The notes below the pieces were generated by a model. It worked only from the letters and a program-made list of their open reading frames with translations, was not told the origin of the DNA and did no database searches. A DNA stretch of 64,000 nucleotides from Thalassotalea_A litorea (GTDB taxonomy: Bacteria; Pseudomonadota; Gammaproteobacteria; Enterobacterales; Alteromonadaceae), in contig NZ_JBHZSG010000001.1 in assembly GCF_043642205.1 (NCBI RefSeq), positions 1 to 64,000 on the forward strand, read 5' to 3'. Both the position numbers and the translations under genes were made by a program. This document shows, piece by piece, positions 26,305 through 34,539 of the stretch. Numbering within the stretch: position 1 is the first letter of the stretch; the number at the start of each line of letters is the position of its first letter.

Positions 26305-26735
26305 CAGGAATGCCTCTTATTACCATCATAAGGTCGCGCCAGCCCATGGGCCAGTAATTGCTGAGCCAGACTTTGACCATCCAGATAAACATCGGCAACA
26401 AGACGAAAATACTTGCCGCGCTCAATATTCCTCAGTTCGATTAACTCTGCTTTTAGTAATTGTTCCCGGGTAAAATCCCGGGCTTGAATGGCTAATTGTT
26501 TTTCAGCTGCACACTTACCGCGGATTTCCGGTGTTTCCACTGCGTTGATTCGTATCGGAGTATTATTGCCAATAACATCGGGCCAGTGGGCAATATTGGC
26601 GCGAAAGGTATCGCCGTCATAGACATTGACGATACTGGCAACGGTGACGCTGCCATAGTTACCGAACAAAAAAGGCGAAAACAGGCTTAGACCAAGCCAG
26701 GTTGCAAGGGCGAGAAATCGGCGACTAAAGGACAA
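26286..26735 (-). CDS. Thermonuclease family protein (SNase fold), exported
   Basis: A 149-aa staphylococcal-nuclease-like phosphodiesterase. An N-terminal signal sequence or anchor precedes the OB-fold, which shows VYDGDTFRANI, IRINAVETPEIRGKC and GKYFRLVADVYLDGQSLAQQLLAHGLARPY. The metal-binding Asp and the catalytic Arg-Glu-Arg set known from the family all appear to be present, so activity is likely. It overlaps the VTT-domain gene downstream and follows an OB-fold gene by 24 bases. Confidence 0.88.
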   Translation of the reverse strand: MSFSRRFLALATWLGLSLFSPFLFGNYGSVTVASIVNVYDGDTFRANIAHWPDVIGNNTPIRINAVETPEIRGKCAAEKQLAIQARDFTREQLLKAELIELRNIERGKYFRLVADVYLDGQSLAQQLLAHGLARPYDGNKRHSWCTGTS

Positions 26736-26759
26736 GGGTAAACAACTTCTTATGCATTA

Positions 26760-27395
26760 TTATTCTGGGCAGATTATAACCCGCTTGGCATCGATAAGCT
26801 GTAACTGTTTATGGTCACCTTGTTGAGCGAGACTCGCTTCGATGATGACCTGCTGATTGGGGATGGCTTTATCGGCTAGAAACTGTGCCGATTTCCCGAA
26901 AACGTGGACGATTCGCTCGGCGTTGGCATGTTTTGCCGGTAACCCAGACTGCTGACACTGTACGGTAAATTCAGCCATGCTGACATTATTCTGGGTTTGC
27001 ATCAGTTTCACCTCAGAAATTAACGTCGCCTGCATGTGTAATTGATTAATGCTCTGCGGCAGGCCTTTACCGACGACCGATACATCGTCGGTCAAAATAA
27101 GGTGCTTGTTATTGTCACCACCGAGTTTCCCACTAAGCATGACCAGCTGGCCTTTATCCGCATGAATAAATTCACGTTCCAGAGACTCACCCTGGGCAAG
27201 ACAGGTTAAATAGGTCGTCCAGTCTTTGTAGCTATTAGTGGATTTATCAAACCAACGTTGGTGGGTAGCAATAACGAATTCCGACACTGGCGTGGCGGGA
27301 TTGGCGCGATAACGAACCTCTGGCTTTGCGACCAGATTCCCGGCCAATACGACTTGGCATTGTTGCCATTTTGGCGGCTTGATTGATTGATCCAT
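26760..27395 (-). CDS. Tandem OB-fold SSB-like protein
   Basis: A 211-aa protein with two SSB-like OB domains in tandem. The first (residues ~12-105) reads like bacterial SSB: VVLAGNLVAKPEVRYRANP, SEFVIATHQRWFD, TYLTCLAQGESLE and KGQLVMLSGKLGG. The second (~120-205) is a weaker copy: ATLISEVKLMQTQNNVSMAEF, then IVHVFGKSAQFLADK and VIIEASLAQQGDHKQLQLID. It lacks the acidic DDDIPF-like tail that SSB uses to recruit partners and ends VIICPE. It may bind single-stranded nucleic acid as a monomer or dimer. It is not the main replication SSB, and I know of no characterised homologue. Confidence 0.7.
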   Translation of the reverse strand: MDQSIKPPKWQQCQVVLAGNLVAKPEVRYRANPATPVSEFVIATHQRWFDKSTNSYKDWTTYLTCLAQGESLEREFIHADKGQLVMLSGKLGGDNNKHLILTDDVSVVGKGLPQSINQLHMQATLISEVKLMQTQNNVSMAEFTVQCQQSGLPAKHANAERIVHVFGKSAQFLADKAIPNQQVIIEASLAQQGDHKQLQLIDAKRVIICPE

Positions 27396-27790
27396 AACGA
27401 CTTTCTGCGTACAAAAGATACATCATATAGCATTTGCCGCAACGGGAAAATAGCTGCGTTCAGGCTGGTTGCACTGCGATGGAAATTCGCCAGGAGTAGC
27501 ACTTTTGGCCTGCGCAGAATTCAATGGCAGAATATTTAAAACGTATTAAGTCAGGCAACAATGTATCGGATTTAACCGCTACAAGGTTAATCGTACCTGG
27601 TGCATCTTGTTACGAGCATGATGATTGTGAAGAACGACACGGGTACTTCGCTATGTTCAATAGGATTCATTTCCTTTAAAGGCAGGGTTGAGGCCGATAT
27701 TTTGTACAAATAGCCATCAAAGACGCTGCTATCGACAGATTTATATGGCAAATTCAAAAGGGTTAGAATAAAATTCCCTTTCAATGTGCG
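27396..27790. other. Intergenic region upstream of tRNA-Arg
   Basis: This 395-base stretch lies between the start of the OB-fold gene (minus) and the tRNA (plus), so it holds two divergent promoters. I find no gene, repeat or hairpin in it that I can support. Confidence 0.4.
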
Positions 27791-27865
27791 GCTCTCGTGG
27801 TGAAATGGATATCACGTGGACCTCCGGAGTCTAAGTTGCAGGTTCGATTCCTGCCGAGAGCGCCA
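27791..27865 (+). tRNA. tRNA-Arg (anticodon CCG)
   Basis: A 75-base cloverleaf: acceptor stem GCTCTCG (27791-27797) pairs with CGAGAGC, followed by discriminator G and an encoded CCA. The anticodon arm is 27817-27833 with loop CTCCGGA and anticodon CCG at 27824-27826. The T arm is GCAGG/TTCGATT/CCTGC. It reads CGG arginine codons. Confidence 0.96.
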
Positions 27866-28078
27866 TTCCTCTTCATAGAAATTTCATTGCAAACAGTGTT
27901 TATTCTCGACGTCCACTGTTGAATCCAAATCAATTGATACAGGTTTTGTCATCCATATCGGGTATTCGAGCAAGCACCACTACGCATATATCTATTATCC
28001 AGACTTCCTTTGTGTTTGTCTGTTAAAAGACTAGGGTTATTCCATCAGAAATAATGCTAATACTGGCGTCCGCGCTTG

Positions 28079-28942
28079 TTAATTGCCCACCAAGAAAGGT
28101 GCAATGCCGTTTAAAGAGCGCTCGATTGATTGCAGCGGGGTTAGCCCTTGCGGGTATTCTTCCTGCTCGATGACAATCCATTGCGTGGCACCTTTAGTTT
28201 TGCAAGCTTGGATCAGCGCATGCCAATCATAATTATCTTCTCCAAGAAGTACTTTAGTCTCTGCTGCAACACTGCCAGGACGGCCTTTATAGGTTCGGAT
28301 TTTGAAATGGGTTGTTAATGTTCGATTGGGGTGTTGTGTGAGTAATTGCACGGGGTCCTGTTTGGCAAAGCGTGCCCAACCAACATCCAATTGCATAACC
28401 ACAGCGTTGTCTGTATGAGTATTCAAATAATCCCAGTACGAACCGCTAAGGTAGGTATCGAACTCTTTAGCATGGTTGTGGTAACCAAGTTTTAAACCAT
28501 AGCCTTGAGCAATGCTGGAAATTTTATTCAGTTCGTTTATCAGTTCGTCGATTTTATTCGGGTCGTTGACCCTGATATCGTGAGGAATAATGACCGTTTC
28601 GGCGCCAATCCTTTGGTAAAATCTAAGATTGCGAGCACCAGCGTCTCCACGCAGTTGTTGTAACGGAACGTGTACGCCGCTGACCTTGAGTTGCAGCTCG
28701 GCAAGGCGTTTCTTTAAGCCATCAGGGTTGTTAACATAGGGGCCATATCGTCCGGCAAATTCTACCCCGGAAAAGCCCATTTTTGCTAATTCGCTTAGGG
28801 TCTTATCAAAGTCTCTGCTCAGTTCATCCTTTACGGAATGAAGTTGCGCACTTATTTTTAATGGCGCCGCCGTTGCAAAGACAATCGGCCAGAGCGATAT
28901 CAACGACCAAAGCCAGATCAAACATCGTTTTTTTAAACCCAC
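28079..28942 (-). CDS. Exported sugar phosphate isomerase/epimerase-like TIM barrel
   Basis: A 287-aa AP-endonuclease-2/xylose-isomerase-type barrel with a signal peptide (KKRCLIWLWSLISLWPIVFATAA), so it acts in the periplasm. Core motifs are GFSGVEFAGRYGPY, LKVSGVHVPLQQLRG, GLKLGYHNHAKEFD, VVMQLDVGWARF and QWIVIEQEEYP, which carry the usual metal ligands Glu/Asp/His. I chose the GTG at 28942 because GAGGAAG lies 8 bases before it; the ATG at 28966 has no ribosome binding site. It diverges from the DUF1080 gene by about 120 bases. Related exported barrels act on 3-keto or unsaturated sugars in 3-keto-glycoside pathways, which fits the neighbours. Confidence 0.82.
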   Translation of the reverse strand: MGLKKRCLIWLWSLISLWPIVFATAAPLKISAQLHSVKDELSRDFDKTLSELAKMGFSGVEFAGRYGPYVNNPDGLKKRLAELQLKVSGVHVPLQQLRGDAGARNLRFYQRIGAETVIIPHDIRVNDPNKIDELINELNKISSIAQGYGLKLGYHNHAKEFDTYLSGSYWDYLNTHTDNAVVMQLDVGWARFAKQDPVQLLTQHPNRTLTTHFKIRTYKGRPGSVAAETKVLLGEDNYDWHALIQACKTKGATQWIVIEQEEYPQGLTPLQSIERSLNGIAPFLVGN

Positions 28943-29063
28943 TAATGAAACTTCCTCTTCATTCAAATATTTGCAGTTGCTTAACCGAATAAAAATATGT
29001 AACTATCGATTATATTCAATCAAAAGTAATCATTATTGATCGTTAAGTAAAGGCGAATTTTCG

Positions 29064-29762
29064 GTGAAAATAGGAAATTTTAAACTCATGCTGGCTATGA
29101 ACATGGCGATTCTATGCGCATCATGCGCCACGGTTAATAAAGCCAGTTTGCTCGACCCTCAACTCTCTCAGTTTGAAAATGTTTACCCATTTGGTAATGC
29201 GACAATGGTGGATGGCGAGTTACATTTGCAGTCAGAATCCAATTGGTTTTTAACAACCCGAAAAACCTATCAAGACTTCATTTTAACTGCCGAAATTAAA
29301 ATGCCTGACGTTACCGAATACAGTAATTCTGGCTTTATTTTTCGAGGTCAAATTCGCGATCTAGATCAGGGCAAAGTCGTTGTTGGCTATCAGGCTGAAG
29401 TCGATCCCAGCCCGAGACGATGGAGTGGCGGTTTGTTTGATCAGGGCCGGCGGCAGTGGCTGCACCCTGAACATCCTGTGCGTAGCAACAGGGATAAAGA
29501 CTTTATTAAATCATACATAGCAAACTGGAATGAAGAGTTGGCAAGCACTTTCAAAGCCAATGCCTGGAACCACTATCGTATTGAATGTCGTGGCACAGAG
29601 ATAAAAATTACCGTCAATGGCATTTTGACGACCCATATTATCGATCGCAAAGACAGTAAAGGGGTGATTGGTTTACAACATCATGGCAGCAAACAACTCA
29701 GGGAAACGGGAAAGAGCGACAATATTGTTCGCTTCCGTAATATTTACATCGTTGAGTTGTAG
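29064..29762 (+). CDS. DUF1080 (3-keto-disaccharide hydrolase family) lipoprotein
   Basis: A 232-aa concanavalin-like jelly roll with a lipoprotein signal (MAILCASC). Family motifs are DFILTAEIKMPDVTEYSNSG, FIFRGQI, VVVGYQAEVDPSP, NHYRIECRGTEIKITVNG and GVIGLQHHG. DUF1080 proteins include 3-keto-glycoside hydrolases and lyases that cleave a glycosidic bond once C3 has been oxidised. It starts at GTG 29064 behind AAAGG; a later ATG at 29088 would weaken the signal peptide. The GMC dehydrogenase that would provide the 3-keto substrate lies 75 bases downstream. Confidence 0.88.
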   Translation: MKIGNFKLMLAMNMAILCASCATVNKASLLDPQLSQFENVYPFGNATMVDGELHLQSESNWFLTTRKTYQDFILTAEIKMPDVTEYSNSGFIFRGQIRDLDQGKVVVGYQAEVDPSPRRWSGGLFDQGRRQWLHPEHPVRSNRDKDFIKSYIANWNEELASTFKANAWNHYRIECRGTEIKITVNGILTTHIIDRKDSKGVIGLQHHGSKQLRETGKSDNIVRFRNIYIVEL

Positions 29763-29837
29763 ACATCCTTTTTATCTAGAAACACATATCGCAATCTACT
29801 CGATTAGCGGACAAACACAGGGGTTACGAATAAAACT

Positions 29838-31553
29838 ATGGCGCAGGAATATGATGTTATCGTGGTCGGTTCCGGCATAACCGGCGGTTGGGCGGCGAAG
29901 GAATTTACCGAAAAAGGATTTAAAACCTTAGTCATCGAACGAGGACGCAATGTGGAGCACCGTGGTTCGGAATATACGGATATGCAGGCGCCCTGGCAAA
30001 TTGAAAATCGTAATCTGGTCCCTGAAGATTTCGATGAACAAGGGCGATACCAATTGATAAAGCAGAAAGGGTATTTTAAAGGAGCAACTAAGCAATTTTT
30101 TGCGGATGACAAAGAACATCCTTATAGCTATCCGGATGCTCGCCCGTTTAAATGGGTGAGAAGCTATCAATTAGGTGGTCGTAGCGTTACCTGGGGTAGA
30201 CAGTCTCTGCGCTGGGGGCCTAAGGACTTTGTGGCTAATAAGAAAGATGGAAACGGTGTTCCTTGGCCAATAGGTTACGAGGATTTGGCACCCTGGTACG
30301 ATTATGTCGAATCATTTATTGGCGTATCCGCAAATCGCGATGGGTTGGAAGACTTACCGGATGGTGTTTTTCAAAAACCCTGGGAGATGAGTTGTGCCGA
30401 GAAAGTCATCGCAAAAAACCTTCGCAAAGCCTATTCTGATCGCCGGTTGATTATTGGCCGGGCAGCAAATATCACCGAGCCTACCGCAGAACAAATGAAA
30501 TTAGGAAGGGGTCAATGTCAGGCTCGCGCTTATTGCAAACGGGGTTGCACGTTTGGCGGCTATTTCAGTTCGTTATCGGCAACGCTGCCAGCAGCGAATA
30601 ATACCGGTAATCTTACTCTGATCACGAATGCCATTGTTGAGCGCGTTGACTATGATGAAAAGCTCGGCCGGGCTTCGGGCGTGAGTATCATTGATACGCT
30701 CAGCAAAGAAAAGCGCAGCTACAAGGCACGGGTGGTGTTTTTATGTGCTTCAGCACTAGGGTCGGTGCAAATTCTGTTAAATTCCAAATCCGCAACGTTT
30801 CCCAATGGTATCGCCAACTCAAGCGGCGTCGTCGGGCGCTATATAATGGACCATTTTAGCGGTGTTCTGGCCGATGGCATTGTCCCGGGGCTTGACGATA
30901 AATTTGCAACAGGTCGTCGACCCATCGCAACCTATATTCCCAATTACCGGCATGACCAAAAAGATGGTGTTGAATTTGTGCGCGGTTATGGGTTTCAGGC
31001 AACGGCTCAACATCGAACCAAGACTCCAACCCATGCGAACAAGGCAGGAATTGGTGTAGATGTGAAGGAAGTCGCGAATCAGCCAGGCCCCTGGAAATTC
31101 CGAGCCATTATGTACGGTGAAATGCTACCGTATTTTGATAATGTGGCGTCTTTGCATCCGACTAAGACCGATCAATGGGGGATTCCACAGTTACATATTG
31201 ATGCCCGCGTTCGAGACAACGAGCGAAAAATGATCAGGCAAGCGGCTAAAGATATTGGTGAAATACTCGATGTTGGGGGCTGCGTCGATATCAATGTCAA
31301 CACAACACCTGAAGACAGACATATTGCTATTGGCGATCGTATCCATGAAATGGGCGGAGCTTGTATGGGAAATGATCCAAACACCTCCGTATTAAACAAA
31401 TGGGCTCAAGCCCATGATGTCGATAATCTATTTGTGACCGATGGCGCTTGTATGTCCTCCTGTGCTACCCAAAATCCTTCTTTAACATATATGGCGATTA
31501 CCGTGCGAGCTGCGGATTATGCCGCTAAATTGATGCAAAAAGGGAGTCTTTAA
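29838..31553 (+). CDS. GMC dehydrogenase, glucoside-3-dehydrogenase/gluconate dehydrogenase type (catalytic subunit)
   Basis: FAD-dependent oxidation of a sugar, probably at C3. The 571-aa protein has the FAD motif VIVVGSGITGGWAAKEF, LGGRSVTWGRQSLRWG, and the C-terminal HEMGGACMGNDPNTSVLNKW...QNPSLTYMAITVRAADYA. Cysteines at 227, 233 and 237 (C-x5-C-x3-C) match the [3Fe-4S] ligand spacing I recall from Burkholderia FAD-glucose dehydrogenase. It has no signal peptide; export would depend on the Tat-bearing small subunit encoded 3 bases downstream. DUF1080 upstream points to a 3-keto-glycoside pathway. The cytochrome c subunit common in such complexes is absent here. Confidence 0.88.
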   Translation: MAQEYDVIVVGSGITGGWAAKEFTEKGFKTLVIERGRNVEHRGSEYTDMQAPWQIENRNLVPEDFDEQGRYQLIKQKGYFKGATKQFFADDKEHPYSYPDARPFKWVRSYQLGGRSVTWGRQSLRWGPKDFVANKKDGNGVPWPIGYEDLAPWYDYVESFIGVSANRDGLEDLPDGVFQKPWEMSCAEKVIAKNLRKAYSDRRLIIGRAANITEPTAEQMKLGRGQCQARAYCKRGCTFGGYFSSLSATLPAANNTGNLTLITNAIVERVDYDEKLGRASGVSIIDTLSKEKRSYKARVVFLCASALGSVQILLNSKSATFPNGIANSSGVVGRYIMDHFSGVLADGIVPGLDDKFATGRRPIATYIPNYRHDQKDGVEFVRGYGFQATAQHRTKTPTHANKAGIGVDVKEVANQPGPWKFRAIMYGEMLPYFDNVASLHPTKTDQWGIPQLHIDARVRDNERKMIRQAAKDIGEILDVGGCVDINVNTTPEDRHIAIGDRIHEMGGACMGNDPNTSVLNKWAQAHDVDNLFVTDGACMSSCATQNPSLTYMAITVRAADYAAKLMQKGSL

Positions 31554-31556
31554 AGG

Positions 31557-32141
31557 ATGAGGACATTCAGTAGTGAATTTATTATCAGTCGTCGTGTATT
31601 TATCGGCTCGGCGATGGTTTTGGTTGCCGCGCCAATACTTGCAGGCACAACTAATACAGAAAAAGAGCTGCTTGTTATCAGCAATAGCGGTCAGTTTTTT
31701 TCGGCAGAGCATATGACGATGCTGGCGGATATTGCCGAAATTATGATACCCATCAGCGACACGGCAGGGGCGACAGATGCTCATGTTATTCCTGTGCTGG
31801 ATGCGATGATGTTAACCTGGGCGGTAGCCGGGACAAAAAAACAGTTTCTGCAGTTGCTGGTTAAACTCAATGAAATTGCCAAGGCTTCGTTTCAGACTCA
31901 CTATCTCAACCTAGGTAAGGATGAGCGGGTTGCATTGGTGAGCCAACTGGATAAACGCGCTTTTGCTAATCAGACGTCTGAATTATCGAAAAGCTATCGC
32001 AAATTAAAGAAAATTATTTTTCATATTTACTACACCTCAGAGCCGGCAAATCCTGACTTTATGTTGATCCCAGGAACCTATCGAGGCTGCGTAACCCAAG
32101 CCGAACTAGACACCTTTAATGCACGTGGAAGGGTGTCTTGA
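31557..32141 (+). CDS. Gluconate 2-dehydrogenase subunit 3-like small subunit (Tat)
   Basis: The 194-aa hitch-hiker subunit of a GMC dehydrogenase. A perfect Tat motif SRRVFIG starts at residue 11 and is followed by a hydrophobic stretch ending LAG. The mature part has the family features FSAEHMTMLADIAEIMIPISDTAGATDAHV and a C-terminal IPGTYRGCVTQAEL. It probably carries the folded catalytic subunit across the inner membrane and stabilises it. It begins 3 bases after the dehydrogenase and ends 1 base before the convergent ygjV-like gene. Confidence 0.85.
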   Translation: MRTFSSEFIISRRVFIGSAMVLVAAPILAGTTNTEKELLVISNSGQFFSAEHMTMLADIAEIMIPISDTAGATDAHVIPVLDAMMLTWAVAGTKKQFLQLLVKLNEIAKASFQTHYLNLGKDERVALVSQLDKRAFANQTSELSKSYRKLKKIIFHIYYTSEPANPDFMLIPGTYRGCVTQAELDTFNARGRVS

Positions 32142-32142
32142 G

Positions 32143-32646
32143 TTATCCTCGAGGCTCTGCCGTCGCCATTAATCGATAGATCGTGAATGCATTTGTCGAA
32201 ATGATAAATATTTCCATTAATGTACCGCCGATGGAGCCGATGAATATATTGTTAATTAACCACAAGGCTGAACCGATTAAGATTGCGAGTCGCATTTTAA
32301 TGCCACTTAAACATAACAGCGCGTAGGTACCAAGAACGCTGGCGGCGATAGGGAGCAAGTCAATAAGAGATTGATAGTTGAGATAACTCAACAGCGCGAT
32401 CAGAACGATGAAGATGATTGCCATTCGCGATGAGCGTATATAAAGAGAAATGAGAGTTCTGAGAAAACTTATTAAACAAAGCGTAGCGGGCACCAAACTA
32501 TCGAGCAGGTAAAAGTGCACTCCGTGGATCAGGTACACCGCCATTAACAAGGTTTTTAAGTAACGGTCGTCTTTTTGGTAGAAGGCCAACACGGCGAGAA
32601 GAAAACTGATCCCGCCAACCAGCTGTCCTATTTCTGTAATACTCAA
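32143..32646 (-). CDS. YgjV family inner-membrane protein
   Basis: A 167-aa membrane protein with five to six hydrophobic segments: IGQLVGGISFLLAVLAFYQ, LLMAVYLIHGVHFYLLDS, MAIIFIVLIALLSYLNY, LLPIAASVLGTYALLCL and AILIGSALWLINNIFIGSIGGTLMEI. The pattern and length fit the YgjV family, whose function is unknown. It lies between two dehydrogenase modules and is convergent with the first; whether it has anything to do with them is unclear. Confidence 0.75.
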   Translation of the reverse strand: MSITEIGQLVGGISFLLAVLAFYQKDDRYLKTLLMAVYLIHGVHFYLLDSLVPATLCLISFLRTLISLYIRSSRMAIIFIVLIALLSYLNYQSLIDLLPIAASVLGTYALLCLSGIKMRLAILIGSALWLINNIFIGSIGGTLMEIFIISTNAFTIYRLMATAEPRG

Positions 32647-32698
32647 ATTGCTACTTATTTTGAACGAAAGTTTCGGCTTTAATTAACGGCGGCGCATC

Positions 32699-32731
32699 GG
32701 CAATATCAAATCATATATATTTGATATTGCC
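32699..32731. repeat. Perfect 13-bp inverted repeat
   Basis: GGCAATATCAAAT (32699-32711) and ATTTGATATTGCC (32719-32731) flank a 7-base AT loop. It lies downstream of the GMC gene (minus) and upstream of the ygjV-like gene (minus). It lacks a T-tract on the minus-strand 3' side, so it may be an operator or an RNA-stabilising hairpin rather than a classical terminator. Confidence 0.7.
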
Positions 32732-32847
32732 ACGGTTAACATTCACCTCTAATTGGGGTTAGACGATATCCTTGCGGTAAACCTGCTGCGGGTTAATTTC
32801 GCCAATGATGCCATAATACCTTGTATTAATTTCCAAACCTTATCGTT

Positions 32848-34539
32848 TTATAGCTTTCCAGCTTTGATTTGTTTATCGGCATAATCAACCGCACGTGCTG
32901 ATAATGCCATGTAAGTAATGCTTGGGTTTTGCGTACCTGAGCTTGTCATGCAAGCGCCATCGGTAACAAAAACATTCTCCACATCATGGAGTTGATTCCA
33001 CTTGTTCAATACACTGGTCTTTGGGTCATGGCCCATTCGAGCGGTGCCCATCTCGTGAATACATGCGCCAGGTGCCGTTGTTCGATTGTGCGTACGAATG
33101 TCGGTACAGCCTGCAGCTTCAAGCATCTCTACAGCACACTTTATGCCATGTTCTCGCATTTTTAATTCATTTTCGCGTAGTTTAGCGTCAAAAGTGATAA
33201 TCGGCATGCCATGTTTATCGCGTTTATCAAAGTTCAGGTACATACGGTTTTCATGATATGGCAAAATTTCGCCAAAACATTCCATGCCAATACGCCATTT
33301 ACCGGGTTTTAATATGGCCTCTTTTAAGTCTGCACCAACAACACCGCTTGGGTTGTTGTGTGTTCGTCGGGCACCCCCTTGATAACTAAAGTTTCTCAGG
33401 TAGTCTTTTTGTCTGGTCCGTTCATCAATGTTGGTGAATGGTGGTATAAAAAAGCCTTTTGGCTTGCGGCCTTTGTAATAGGCGTCTTCATAGTCATCCA
33501 GTGTGCCCGAAGCGCCCATACCATAATGGTGGTCCATTAAGTTATGGCCTAATTCACCACTGCTATTACCTAATCCATTTGGAAAGGCTTCTGAGCGACT
33601 ATTGAGCAAAATCGCGGCGGTACCTACGGTACTCGCATTACAGAATATAATGCGTGCGTAATATTCGGTGATCACACCTGTGTTGGCATCTTTCACTTTG
33701 ACGCCGGTTGCCTTCTTTAGCTGCGTATCGTAGATAATTTCCATCACGATAGCATCCGATTGCAAAGTGAGATTGTTGGTTTGCTGAGCGACCGGTAAGG
33801 TTGCCGATTGAGTGCTAAAATACGCCCCGAATGGGCAACCACGTTTACAGCGATTACGGGCCTGGCACTGTCCGCGACTGCCTAAATGCACCTCAGGATT
33901 GTATTCGCTTAAATTCGCGATTCGACAAGGCGTGACAACTCGTTCCGGATACATTTCGTTAACCGCCTCACGCATTTTTTGTTCGACACAATTGAGTGGG
34001 AACGGGGCAATAAATTTACCATCGGGAGCCTGTTTTAAGCCTTCTGCTTGCCCTGCCACACCGACAAAAGTCTCTACATAGTCATACCATGACTCGATAT
34101 CTTTGTAACGAATCGGCCAATCGATAGCGATCCCTTCTTTTTTATTGGCTTCAAAGTCGATATCACTCCAACGTGGGCAGTGACGTCCCCACATAACGGA
34201 GCGACCGCCAACATGGTGGCCACGGATCCAGTCAAAGCGTTCATCTTCGTCATATGGGTATTCGTCATCTTTATTAATAAAATGCTTAACGTCTTCTTTA
34301 ACCCACCAATGCAGTCTTTCTTGTTTACCGTAGTGTTTTTGTTTTTCTTCCAGACTTACTTCGCCTTGATTAGGTAAATCCCACTTATCCATCATTGCGG
34401 TTGGGTATTCACCATGATTGACCATACGGCCACGTTCAAGCATTAAGGTTTTATAGCCTTTTTTACAAAGTTCCATGGCACTATAGCCACCTGAAATTCC
34501 AGAGCCAATGACAATGGCGTCAAACGTATTATTATTCAT
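32848..34539 (-). CDS. GMC dehydrogenase catalytic subunit of the GH105-sulfatase operon
   Basis: Second FAD sugar dehydrogenase of the gluconate/glucoside-3-dehydrogenase type, 563 aa. Motifs are AIVIGSGISGGYSAMEL, VGGRSVMWGRHCPRW, HEMGTARMGHDPKTSVLNKW and QNPSITYMALSARAVDYA. It has the same C-x5-C-x3-C set (Cys225, 231, 235; GQCQARNRCKRGCPFGAYF) as the paralogue at 29.8 kb, pointing to an iron-sulfur cluster. It starts one base inside the stop of the small subunit (TAATG). It is the last gene of a five-gene unit with GH105, a CBM-like protein, a sulfatase and the small subunit, so its substrate is probably a sugar or oligosaccharide released in that pathway. Confidence 0.88.
   Translation of the reverse strand: MNNNTFDAIVIGSGISGGYSAMELCKKGYKTLMLERGRMVNHGEYPTAMMDKWDLPNQGEVSLEEKQKHYGKQERLHWWVKEDVKHFINKDDEYPYDEDERFDWIRGHHVGGRSVMWGRHCPRWSDIDFEANKKEGIAIDWPIRYKDIESWYDYVETFVGVAGQAEGLKQAPDGKFIAPFPLNCVEQKMREAVNEMYPERVVTPCRIANLSEYNPEVHLGSRGQCQARNRCKRGCPFGAYFSTQSATLPVAQQTNNLTLQSDAIVMEIIYDTQLKKATGVKVKDANTGVITEYYARIIFCNASTVGTAAILLNSRSEAFPNGLGNSSGELGHNLMDHHYGMGASGTLDDYEDAYYKGRKPKGFFIPPFTNIDERTRQKDYLRNFSYQGGARRTHNNPSGVVGADLKEAILKPGKWRIGMECFGEILPYHENRMYLNFDKRDKHGMPIITFDAKLRENELKMREHGIKCAVEMLEAAGCTDIRTHNRTTAPGACIHEMGTARMGHDPKTSVLNKWNQLHDVENVFVTDGACMTSSGTQNPSITYMALSARAVDYADKQIKAGKL

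Noticed and set aside
27587..27784. Minus-strand 65-aa frame just before tRNA-Arg
   Set aside because: No ribosome binding site or recognisable content; it sits in the tRNA promoter region.
27791..27865. tRNA-Arg as an integration site of a genomic island carrying the sugar genes
   Set aside because: I see no integrase gene and no repeated 3' end of the tRNA (about 15-20 bases) elsewhere in the window, so there is no support for an attachment site.
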